The translations under genes and the position numbers were made by a program. Positions 46,396-54,991 of a stretch of 64,000 bases of DNA are shown here, one piece after another. The notes beneath the pieces were generated by a model. The model was not told where the DNA came from. It did no database searches and saw only the letters and a list, made by a program, of their open reading frames with translations. The first letter of the stretch is position 1; each line of letters opens with the position of its first letter. Source of the DNA: Myxosarcina sp. GI1 (GTDB taxonomy: Bacteria > Cyanobacteriota > Cyanobacteriia > Cyanobacteriales > Xenococcaceae); the NCBI RefSeq assembly GCF_000756305.1, contig NZ_JRFE01000028.1, positions 101,196-165,195 of the forward strand, written 5' to 3'.

Positions 46396-48633
46396 TTAAA
46401 AATAATTTACGATGTCTCGTCCTATAGAGGTTTTGAGCCAGTTTGAACTATCGTTGGCATAGTCAGAAAAATCGGGCATACTAACAGAGTTTACGCCATC
46501 TAAGCCAATAACAATGTCGTTATAGTCCGAATCTGCACCCAAATTTAGCTGGATATCTTCCCAACCCAGGACAGTATTAGTAGCTGAGTCAGTAATTGCT
46601 GCTACTTGAACTCGATTAAAATTGGCTGCTGCCATAGAAAACATCGGACGTAAATTGTTACTCCAGGAAGTATCGAGCAATTCGTCTAAGCTACCTTTAG
46701 GATTCAATACCAAACCGACGAGATCCCCTGGGTTCATTGCCAGAGTTTGAACTCCTTTATATTCACCTGTTAGTAAATCCTGTTGCCACTCTGCTTTGAT
46801 CGCATCGGTAAACTTGGCAGTGTCGGTAGAATCTTTCAAGAATACATATCCCTGTTCTGAGTTAGTCAAAGTTCTTCTAATCGCTTCTTTTCTAAACTCA
46901 ACCGAAGTCACGTCTAAATTTGCCAATCCCGACAGGCTAAAAATACCGATTTCTCCTTCGTAGACACCGCCATCGTAGAGAAAGTCAACGTCAACCATAC
47001 CAGAATCATTAACGGCAAACACGCCTTCATATAAAGTTCCATCAGCATATTGCAGCAGTTTTTGCCCTGCTGTAGTGTTTTGCCAGCGACGTTCGGAGTT
47101 TTGGGCGACATCAATAGCAGGGGTAGTACCCGTTGCTCCTGTCAATTTAAAAACCACGTCGTTGTAGTCAAAATCTGACTGTTGCCAGTCGATGCGGACA
47201 TCTTCCATAGCGTAAGTACCGTTATCGTCTACGGCTACGATTTGTCCCGTTTGTTTGGCTTCTTTTCTGGTTAAATCTCCGCCTGGGTTGGCTTCGGGGA
47301 TCGAAAAAATTGGTAGTTTACCCCACTGCCAAATTTGATTGGGATCTTGGGCAATATCGGCTACGGTGTTATTTTGAGTCAGCATCAGAGCAAATTTATC
47401 ACTTCTGTTCATGGTGAAAGAACCGACTCCGTCATAGTTTCCCTGATTGAAGTCTTTTTCCCAAGACAAAGTTTGACCAAATAAAGCCTGTTCGGTTTTA
47501 TCCTCAATCAGAACATAACCCAAGTTTGAATTACTCTGAGCGCGTATGGCAGCTTCTTGAATAAATTCAATCGAACCTGGTTCGTAAGCTTCCATACCTT
47601 CTAAGTTAAAGACTGCCAATTCACCTTGAAACCAACCGCCATCAAACAGAAATTCGTAATCTACCTGTCCTGTCTTATCGACTTTAAAAAATCCTGAAGT
47701 ATATTGATAATTATTTTTTTTGGATTCATGGGTGTGACAATGCGAACATTCTAAATCTTCTGCTCTTTGTAAATCGTCCCAGACTATTGCCCCAAGTTCG
47801 CTTAAAACTTCTGTATTCGTACCATCAAAGTCATGAGTATCGCCCGAAGTTAAATTAGCCTCCCAAACAATGCGTCCGATTTCTCGTTCCTGGGTGGCAG
47901 CAATAGTTTGCGTCGTAGCAGCTAAAGTACTTTGTCCTTCATTCTCGGCACCATATTCACCGATAATAACGGGAATATCGCGAACGTATAGTTCATCTAG
48001 ATAGCTGGCGATATCTTTATCGTTCCACTGTTCGTAAGCGTGAATCGAAAAGACAATATTGTCATTTTTGTCCAAAATCTCTTGAGCGTGAGTGGCAATA
48101 GTTTGGGTATGAAAATCTTGTCCCCAGGCTTCACCATCAACGACGATGAGGTTATCTGCACCTTCAGCACGAATGATATCAATTAATTCACGATGGTAAC
48201 TCACCCACTTTTCGGGGTTAGCTGTAGCGTTACCAGGTTCGTTATGGAGGTTGAACCATACGTTGGGATTGTCTTTAAACTCCTGTGCCATATCGCGCCA
48301 GTAAGCTTTGAGAATTTCCTATTCGCTATCTTCATAATAGCCACCAATGCGATCGTGAGCGTCAAATATTACTACTGCACCTTGACTGGTAAACGCATCG
48401 ACGATTTGATGGTTGGTTCCATAGTTATTTTCGGCAGGATGGGGTTGCCCGTAGTTTCCTAATAAATAATTGGGAACTCTAACAGTATTGAAACCCCAGT
48501 CATTAATCAAAGAGTCTACCTGGGCAATTCCTTCCCAGGTAAACATATTAATTCCCTTAACGATAAATTCTTTTCCATCGGGTTCGTAAATCTGGGTGTC
48601 GATGACTTTAAATTGTGAATTAACAGCACTCAT
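46396..48633 (-). pseudogene. Family 5 glycoside hydrolase with two DUF4114 modules, broken by a TAG codon
   Basis: One continuous frame of 745 codons from the ATG at 48633 is interrupted only by TAG at 48321-48319 (codon 105). The close paralogue at 48978 has TGG (W105) at the same place. Residues 1-320 form a GH5 barrel (NLHNEPGNA with the acid/base Glu; IIGEYGAEN with the nucleophile). Two DUF4114 modules follow (starts 'FKVDKTGQVDYEFLFDGGWF' and 'VFAVNDSGMVDVDFLYDGG'), each ending in a DYNDVVF/DYNDIVI calcium-type motif. No RTX tail is present. A shorter product could start at the ATG at 48291 but would lack the first barrel strands. Confidence 0.85.
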
Positions 48634-48676
48634 ATAAAATTCACTTTGAAATATATAAACATGACAACTATTATTA

Positions 48677-48762
48677 ATAGTATTTTTGTGATGTTTGCGA
48701 TCGCGCTTGTTAAAACGTCTATAAACAGATAAAGTTTGTTTGATTTGCGTATAAGATAATTT
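48677..48762 (-). promoter_or_regulatory. Shared upstream element, copy before the broken GH5 gene
   Basis: Read as printed (plus strand): AGTATTTTTGTGATGTTTGC, then a HIP1 site and CTTGTTAAAACG, ending TTTGCGTATAAGATAATTTC. The last block is nearly identical to the one upstream of the paralogue at 51915-51934, and the AGTAT...TTTGCGATCGCG part matches the copies at 54664 and 59687. Confidence 0.55.
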
Positions 48763-48901
48763 CTACGAAATAAAAAACTATCTATTTTGTTTTTTGACAA
48801 TAAAAAGTTTACCTGTATCGTTATCGATTGCTTTGCTATTGTTGCGATCGCAGCCCCCTTAAAAATATGCCTACGCTAAGCTAAGAGATTTTAAATCCAT
48901 C

Positions 48902-48931
48902 AAAAAAGCTCTAATCCTTTCACTATTAGAG
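48902..48931 (-). terminator. Intrinsic terminator after the GH5-RTX gene
   Basis: On the minus strand CTCTAAT and ATTAGAG form a stem with a nine-base loop, followed by C and six Ts. It lies 46 bp past the stop at 48978. Together with the shared element at 48677 it accounts for most of the 344-bp gap. Confidence 0.8.
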
Positions 48932-48977
48932 AAGCATTGAAGCTTTTGAAGTTTGAGAAAAGAAATTGAGGTATAGC

Positions 48978-51812
48978 CTAAATAAAGTCTATAGCTGATA
49001 GTTCAGAGCTTTCTATATTCTTGATGATGCCTATTAATAACTGGTTGTTAGCAATACTAATCATGACATCATTACTATTGGTTCCAGTTCCTTGAATGAT
49101 GGTTAAATCTTCAAACTTTAAGTTGCCCCACAATTGAATAATATCCTGACCACCTTCAAAGTCTTCAACTGTATCGACTCCTCCATCGTTAGCTAAAACA
49201 AAAAGATCGCTACCTTTACCACCTTCTAAAGTGTCGTTACCCGAACCACCGAACAAAACGTCATTTCCAGCATCGCCAGCGAGAAAGTCGTTATCTTCTT
49301 CACCAAAGAGCAAATCGTCGTTGCCTCTGCCAATTAAGGTATCATCTCCCGATCCACCGAATAAAACGTCGCTTTCTTTGCTTCCTCTGAAAGTATCGTT
49401 TTCATCTCCGCCTTGAATAGTATTACTCTCTGTTGTAGTTGATAACTCCAGATCTTCTTGAGTAGTTGAGGTCGAATCAATAGAACTTACTGAAGAGTTA
49501 GTTAGATTGCTGGTTTGTAGAGTCTGACTAGAAGTAGAAGAAAGTTGAGTATTGTTATTGAAAGAACTACTGGCAGTATAGGTTAATAATTCTTGCCCGA
49601 CGGCTGTTGTGCGCCAGTCTCTTTGTGTATTAACCCATTCATCCATCGAGGCAGCAAACCCCTCTGCTCCTTTGATTTGAAAGACAACGTCATTGTAGTC
49701 ACCATCTGCATTTCCCAGATCGACGCGCATATCTTCAAAAGCAAACGTGCCATAGCTATCGACAGTCACTATTTGTCCTTCTCCACTACCATTGGGATTA
49801 GCTTTAGGAATAGAGAAGAGAGGCAGTTTACCCCATTGCCAAATACTATTGGGGTTGTCAGCAATTTCTTGGACAGTAGTATGCTGAACGAGCATAAAGG
49901 CAAAGCGATCGCCTGGAGTCATTGCAAATCCTTTTTGTCCGAGATGATCTCCAGCATTAAAGTCTTTTTCCCAAGGGAGCGCACTACTAAAACGCCCTCC
50001 CTCAATGCGATCGCGCAATAGAATATGTCCTCGATCGGAGCTAGTAAGAGCGCGAGTGGCTGCTTCTTGAATAAAGGCTTCCGTACCAGGAACATAAGCC
50101 TCCATCCCCTCTAGACTAAATACTGCCAGTTCTCCTTGAAACCAGCCTCCATCAAAGAGGAAGTCAAACTGAATTTGCCCAGTAGAATCGACTGTAAAAA
50201 TGCCAGAATTACTATCGGTATTAGCGGCATAATCTAGAATATTTTGTCCTACTTGAGTTGTCCGCCAGTCTCTTTGAGTATTAACTAATTCATTCATATT
50301 TGGGACGACGCGATCGACTCCTTGAAGTTGAAACACAATATCGTTATAGTCTCGATCGCTTTGATTCCAATCGACTCTGGCATCTTCAAAGGCAAAGGTT
50401 CCATTATCATCCACTGCAACTATCTGTCCTTCTGCTGTGCCAAAGTTTGCTTCTGGAATGGAGAAAAGCGGCAGCTTACCATCTTGCCAAATACTATTAG
50501 GATTGTTAGCAATTTCCTGGACAGTGGTATCTTGAATGAGCATCAACGCCAAACGAGTTCCTGGAGTCAAATTGAAATCTTTTTGACCGAGATACTCACC
50601 ATGATTAAAATTACTTTCCCAGGGTAGGGAACTACTAAAACGCGCTCCTTCGGTGCGATCGCGAAGCAAGATATGTCCTTGTTGGGAGTTAGTAAGAGCG
50701 CGAGTGGCTGCTTCCTGGATAAACTCCAGAGAACCAGGAGTGTAAGTTTCCATACCTTCGAGGCTGAAGGCTGCCAGTTCTCCTTGAAACCCCCCTCCAT
50801 CAAACAGAAATTCAAACTGAATTTGACCAGAGGAGTCTACTTCAAATACTCCGTCGGTAAAAGTGTAGTTATTAACGTTCTCAGTGTAGCCATCTAACTG
50901 TTCTAAATCTTCAGATCTTTGCAGATCGTTCCAAACTAGTTCGCCTAAATCGGTCAAAATTTCAGGGTTTGTCCCATCAAAATATTCTGCGTGTCCTCCA
51001 GTTTCCGTCGTGAGGTCGTTATTGTCATCTCCTTTAGCTGTCCAGACGATTCTTCCGACTTCTCCCTCTTGTGCTGCCTGTAGCATTTGCTGAGATGCAG
51101 CTAAAGTGCTTTGTCCGACATTTTCCGAACCATATTCTCCCACGATAAAGGGGATATTTTGACTGTGGAGAGCATCAAAATAGGCTGCAATATCGTTACT
51201 ATTCCACTGGTCGTAAACATGAATAGAAAAGAGAATATTTTCATTACCCGCCATAATTTCGCTGGCATGGTTGAGGATGGTCTGAGTGTGATAGTCCTGT
51301 CCCCAGGCTTCTCCGTCGATAACAATTAAATTATTTGCCCCTTCAGCACGAATGAGATCGATGAGTTCTCGGTGATAGCTAACCCATTGTTCGGGACTCG
51401 CTGTCGCATTACCAGGCTCGTTATGTAAGTTAAACCAAACATAAGAATTATCCTTAAATTCTTGCGCCATATCGCGCCAGTAGTCTTTAAGAATTTCCCA
51501 TTCACTATCTTCGTAATAGCCACCGATGCGATCGTGAGCATCAAAAATAACTACCGACCCTTGACTGGTATAGGCATCGACAATTTGATGGCTAGTTCCA
51601 TAGGCATCGTCTTCGGGATGGGGTTGGTCATAACTACCCAATAAGTAACTAGGGACTCTAATCGTATTAAATCCCCAAGTGTTGAGATAATTATTGAGAT
51701 TATCAATTCCTTCCCAAGCGAACATATTCGCTCCCTTGATAATAAACTCTTGTCCAGTAGGATCGTATATTTTTGTTCCTATTATTTGAAATTGAGAATT
51801 AATGGTATTCAT
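48978..51812 (-). CDS. Family 5 glycoside hydrolase with two DUF4114 modules and RTX repeats
   Basis: The ATG at 51812 (MNTINSQF) matches the start of the paralogue; the open frame beyond it to 51899 is upstream DNA. The protein has 944 residues: a GH5 barrel (about 1-310; acid/base E132 in NLHNEPG, nucleophile E226 in VGEYGSEN), DUF4114 modules at about 320-530 and 545-760, a Ser/Thr-rich linker, then RTX calcium-binding nonapeptides ('GGSGDDTLIGRGNDDLLFGEEDND') and a hydrophobic C terminus. No N-terminal signal peptide is present, so type I secretion through the RTX tail is likely. It probably cleaves a beta-glucan or a related matrix polymer outside the cell. Confidence 0.9.
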   Translation of the reverse strand: MNTINSQFQIIGTKIYDPTGQEFIIKGANMFAWEGIDNLNNYLNTWGFNTIRVPSYLLGSYDQPHPEDDAYGTSHQIVDAYTSQGSVVIFDAHDRIGGYYEDSEWEILKDYWRDMAQEFKDNSYVWFNLHNEPGNATASPEQWVSYHRELIDLIRAEGANNLIVIDGEAWGQDYHTQTILNHASEIMAGNENILFSIHVYDQWNSNDIAAYFDALHSQNIPFIVGEYGSENVGQSTLAASQQMLQAAQEGEVGRIVWTAKGDDNNDLTTETGGHAEYFDGTNPEILTDLGELVWNDLQRSEDLEQLDGYTENVNNYTFTDGVFEVDSSGQIQFEFLFDGGGFQGELAAFSLEGMETYTPGSLEFIQEAATRALTNSQQGHILLRDRTEGARFSSSLPWESNFNHGEYLGQKDFNLTPGTRLALMLIQDTTVQEIANNPNSIWQDGKLPLFSIPEANFGTAEGQIVAVDDNGTFAFEDARVDWNQSDRDYNDIVFQLQGVDRVVPNMNELVNTQRDWRTTQVGQNILDYAANTDSNSGIFTVDSTGQIQFDFLFDGGWFQGELAVFSLEGMEAYVPGTEAFIQEAATRALTSSDRGHILLRDRIEGGRFSSALPWEKDFNAGDHLGQKGFAMTPGDRFAFMLVQHTTVQEIADNPNSIWQWGKLPLFSIPKANPNGSGEGQIVTVDSYGTFAFEDMRVDLGNADGDYNDVVFQIKGAEGFAASMDEWVNTQRDWRTTAVGQELLTYTASSSFNNNTQLSSTSSQTLQTSNLTNSSVSSIDSTSTTQEDLELSTTTESNTIQGGDENDTFRGSKESDVLFGGSGDDTLIGRGNDDLLFGEEDNDFLAGDAGNDVLFGGSGNDTLEGGKGSDLFVLANDGGVDTVEDFEGGQDIIQLWGNLKFEDLTIIQGTGTNSNDVMISIANNQLLIGIIKNIESSELSAIDFI

Positions 51813-51860
51813 TTGATAAATAGGGAAAAATACAAACAATAATAAATGTAGCTTTTCAAA

Positions 51861-51934
51861 TAATATGACTACGCTGTTTGTAAACACGTTTGCAAACACT
51901 TGAATTTTGTTTTATTTGTGTATAAGATAATTTC
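51861..51934 (-). promoter_or_regulatory. Shared upstream element, copy before the GH5-RTX gene
   Basis: Plus strand: GTTTGTAAACACGTTTGCAA, then TTTTGTTTTATTTGTGTATAAG and ATAATTTC. The block TTTGTGTATAAGATAATTTC differs by one base from the copy upstream of the other GH5 gene, and the 'GTTTG..(T/A)A..(T)TTTG' spacing is the same as in the copies at 54664, 57432, 58051 and 59687. Confidence 0.55.
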
Positions 51935-51936
51935 CC

Positions 51937-51976
51937 AAAAAAGCGATCGCGAATGTTATTTTAAAATTCGCGATCG
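51937..51976 (-). terminator. Intrinsic terminator after the four-module DUF4114 gene
   Basis: On the minus strand CGATCGCGAAT and ATTCGCGATCG form an 11-bp stem, followed by C and six Ts. It lies 59 bp past the stop at 52036 and also separates this gene from the promoter of the GH5-RTX gene. Confidence 0.85.
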
Positions 51977-52035
51977 TAGATCTAAAAAGGAACCAAAAAA
52001 CTAATAATTAAGAACCGAGCCAAAAATTGCTGTAA

Positions 52036-54630
52036 TTAAACACCTAAAACATCATCAAAAGAATAGTTAAAGACATCATTACCAACTGTAGTTTCTAACC
52101 AATTGCGATTGCTAGCCATAACATCTTCAATTTCGGTGATGCCGATACCTTCAACGCCTTCGATAGCGATGACAAAATCGTTGTAGTCAATATTAGAACC
52201 CAGATCGCGACGAATATCTTCAAAGCTAATAATCGTGCCTTCTGCTCCCGTTAACACTTCTGCTATCTGTACTTGGCTGTTGTGGTTAGCTGCAGCCATA
52301 GAAAATAGGGGTTGCTTTTTAGTCGCCCAATCTGGTGCGGTTTTGGCTTCCTCAAAACTACTGCCAGGAATCAACACCATACCAAAATCATCATTGGGAT
52401 TCATTTGGAAGCTTTGCTGACCGCGATAGTTACTGCTATCGGTATTGTAGTTCTTTTCCCAGTTTAGATTGCCGCTAAATCTCGCTCCTTCATCAGCATC
52501 GCTAGCAATGATGTATCCTTGAGTAGAATTACTGGTTACTCTAGCTAGTGCTTCGGCAATAAATGCTTCAGAACCAACTTCATAGATGTCCATACTAGAA
52601 AGACTAAAGATTCCGACTTCTCCACCAGAGTAATGACCACCATCGTAGAGAAAATTGATTTTTACTTCTCCAGAGTCGCCAACGCGGAAAATACCTTCAT
52701 CAAAAGTCGCTCTGTTAGCATACTCTAGCAACTCTTGCCCGATGGAGGTACTGCGCCAGTCGCGATCGCTATTAATGTAATTATCCATCGCAGCAACTGC
52801 ACCTTTAGCACCTTTAACTTGGAAAATAAAATCGTTGTAGTCGCGATCGCCTCCAACCAAAACGTCTTCAAAAGCATAAGTACCGTTGCCGTCAACATCC
52901 ACTATCAATCCTGCTTCAGCATATTTAGGATTGGCTTCGGGAGTAGAGAAAATTGGCACCTTGCCCCATTGACCGACTTGAGAAGGGTCGGTGATTTCCC
53001 AAACTGTGGTGTTTTGCACCAGCATAAAGGCAAATTTATCGCCAGGGGTCATCGTGAAGCTGCGGACACCTTGATAGCTATCGGGGTCTTTATTGAAGTT
53101 GTTTTCCCAAGCCATTTTTTGGGTAAATTTCGCACCTTCGTTGCGGTCATTAGCTAAAACATAACCAAGCTCTGAGTTAGTCAACGCACGGCGAGTTGCC
53201 TCGGCGATAAAGTTATCCGAACCTGGGTCGTAAATATCCATGCCGCTGAGACTAAAGACGGCTAATTCTCCTTGAAACCAACCGCCATCATAGAGATAGT
53301 CAAAAGTTATTTCGCCAGTTTCGCCAACTTCAAAGACACCTTCGTTGAAAGAAGTTCGATTGGCATAGGTCAGCAAGTTTACTCCCGTTCCTGTATTGCG
53401 CCAGTCGCGGTTGGCATTGACAACATCATCCATACTGACAGTGTTGTCGCTCTCTAAGCCATTTACCTGGAAAACAAAGTCATTGTAGTCGTAGTCTGAA
53501 TTACCAGATTCGATAACAATATCTTCAAAAGCTAGAGTTCCATTATTATCTACCGCAGCAATTTGATTTTCATCAGTAGAAAAGAGAACTTTTTTACCCC
53601 ATTGCGAGGTGCTATAAGGATGCTGGTAGATATCTTGGAATGTCGTGTGTTGGACTAGCATAAAAGCTAGCTCGTCTCCTGCTTCCATTTCAAAAGAGCC
53701 AACCCCTTGATAACCTTCGGCATCACTATTGAAGTCTTTTTCCCAAGTTACGGTGTCGCTAAAAAGTGCGCCTTCACTACTATCTTTGATAAGAATACGA
53801 CCTTTTTCGCTATTGCTGAGAGCGCGGTTAGCAGCTTCGGTGAGAAATTCTATCGAGCCTGATTCGTAAGCCTCCATTCCTTTGAGGCTAAAGACAGCTA
53901 ATTCACCTTGATACCAACCACCATCGTAGAGATAATCAAATTCAACTCTGCCAGTAGAGTTGACGATAAAAGTACCACTTTCAAATTGAGGACGACTGGT
54001 GTAGGTCAATAATTCTTGTCCGACTTCAGTATCAAGCCAGTCGCGATTAACATCAATCAAATCTTCAAAGGTTGCTGAGGTAGTAGTAGCACCTTCGACT
54101 TGCACTACAATATCGTTATAGTCACGGTCTACTTTCTCAGTATTGCTAATATTAATATCTTCCCAACCAAAAGTATGACCGTCGCCAGTTAAATCAGCAA
54201 TTTGACCGAATGTTTGACCATTGGAGTTTTCGCCAGTATCAAACGAAAAGAAAACATCTTGGACGTAACGATTTGCCGCTAAATCCTCAACCGTACCGTT
54301 AACGACTAGCATCATGGCAAAGCGATCGCTTGCACGCATTTGGAAACTTTGTGCGCCTTTGTAAGCAGTACCACCATTAAGATTTTGAAAACGTGCTAAG
54401 TCTGTTTTATCGTTAAGAACTACATAACCAGCCTCAGAATTGGTAAGTGCGCGGTTAGCAGCTTCTTGTAAAAATTCCGTCGAACCAACCTCAAGAGTTT
54501 CCATTCCTTCGAGGCTGAAGATTGCTAATTCGCCCCGATACCAGCCACCATCGTACAGATAGTCAACTGTTACTTTTCCATCTGAATTGACTGTAAAAAT
54601 TCCGTTAGTATAGTTATTAATAGTAGTCAT
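52036..54630 (-). CDS. DUF4114 protein with four modules
   Basis: This 864-residue protein is made almost only of four DUF4114 modules of about 200 residues each. Every module starts with a 'F.V...G.V..(D/N)(Y/F)LYDGG(W/H)' strand pair, has 'GELA(I/V)FSL.GM' and 'A.(R)ALTNSE.GY', and ends with a DYND-type acidic motif likely to bind calcium (RDYNDIVV, YDYNDFVF, RDYNDFIF, IDYNDFVI). Each is followed by a tail of about 28 residues, 'N..RDW..T..GQ.LL.Y'. No signal peptide, RTX tail or enzyme domain is present. An extracellular adhesive or structural role is likely but inferred. Confidence 0.88.
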   Translation of the reverse strand: MTTINNYTNGIFTVNSDGKVTVDYLYDGGWYRGELAIFSLEGMETLEVGSTEFLQEAANRALTNSEAGYVVLNDKTDLARFQNLNGGTAYKGAQSFQMRASDRFAMMLVVNGTVEDLAANRYVQDVFFSFDTGENSNGQTFGQIADLTGDGHTFGWEDINISNTEKVDRDYNDIVVQVEGATTTSATFEDLIDVNRDWLDTEVGQELLTYTSRPQFESGTFIVNSTGRVEFDYLYDGGWYQGELAVFSLKGMEAYESGSIEFLTEAANRALSNSEKGRILIKDSSEGALFSDTVTWEKDFNSDAEGYQGVGSFEMEAGDELAFMLVQHTTFQDIYQHPYSTSQWGKKVLFSTDENQIAAVDNNGTLAFEDIVIESGNSDYDYNDFVFQVNGLESDNTVSMDDVVNANRDWRNTGTGVNLLTYANRTSFNEGVFEVGETGEITFDYLYDGGWFQGELAVFSLSGMDIYDPGSDNFIAEATRRALTNSELGYVLANDRNEGAKFTQKMAWENNFNKDPDSYQGVRSFTMTPGDKFAFMLVQNTTVWEITDPSQVGQWGKVPIFSTPEANPKYAEAGLIVDVDGNGTYAFEDVLVGGDRDYNDFIFQVKGAKGAVAAMDNYINSDRDWRSTSIGQELLEYANRATFDEGIFRVGDSGEVKINFLYDGGHYSGGEVGIFSLSSMDIYEVGSEAFIAEALARVTSNSTQGYIIASDADEGARFSGNLNWEKNYNTDSSNYRGQQSFQMNPNDDFGMVLIPGSSFEEAKTAPDWATKKQPLFSMAAANHNSQVQIAEVLTGAEGTIISFEDIRRDLGSNIDYNDFVIAIEGVEGIGITEIEDVMASNRNWLETTVGNDVFNYSFDDVLGV

Positions 54631-54663
54631 TTAGTTTAATAATTTAATTTACAAAATTTAATC

Positions 54664-54756
54664 TGTGGTTATTTTTAGTATCACAAGCTACTATTTGCGA
54701 TCGCGTTTGTGTATTCGTTTAACTTGTATTATTTTTATAGTTATTTTGTATAAGTT
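54664..54756 (-). promoter_or_regulatory. Shared upstream element, copy before the four-module DUF4114 gene
   Basis: Plus strand: TGGTTATTTTTAGTATCACA, a TATTTGCGATCGCGTTTGTG block with TATTCGTTTAACTTG, ending TTTTGTATAAGTT. It aligns over its whole 93 bp with the element at 59687-59779, with the same spacing. With the terminator at 54825 this fills most of the 361-bp gap. Confidence 0.65.
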
Positions 54757-54824
54757 GCAGAGAATAAGTTAAACCACATGCGCTCGATCTGTATTGAAGC
54801 GGCAAGCGATCTCTTAAAACTGCA

Positions 54825-54869
54825 TAAAAAAACCTTCTTCTTGCAGACAACTCTATAAAGAAGAAGGTT
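54825..54869 (-). terminator. Intrinsic terminator after the DUF11-DUF4114 gene
   Basis: On the minus strand AACCTTCTTC and GAAGAAGGTT form a 10-bp stem with a 19-base loop, followed by seven Ts. It lies about 120 bp beyond the stop at 54992. Confidence 0.8.
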
Positions 54870-54991
54870 AAAAGTATATTTAAAAATAGTATGGCGATCT
54901 CTAAAAAATTCTTATTTAAAGAGAGTTAAAACAAAGTTACGGCGATTGTAAAAGATAAGAGAAATTCTGATAATGCCAAACGTGCAAACAT

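Noticed and set aside
48319..48321. TAG as a recoded amino acid
   Set aside because: No pyrrolysine-type context is known to me in cyanobacteria, and the paralogue shows simple TGG to TAG change.
49200..49420. Short tandem DNA repeats that could suggest a CRISPR or satellite array
   Set aside because: They encode RTX nonapeptides (GG.G.D.) in the GH5 protein, with irregular codons and no spacer structure.
51813..51899. N-terminal extension of the GH5-RTX protein with a hydrophobic stretch, which could be taken for a signal peptide
   Set aside because: It lies in the shared upstream element, lacks an ATG with a ribosome-binding site, and the paralogue starts at the MSAVNSQF equivalent.
52735..53157. 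Long antisense frames inside the DUF4114 genes (this one and those at 49593 and 55448)
   Set aside because: They recur at equivalent places in the repeated modules, as expected for shadows of a repeated coding sequence.
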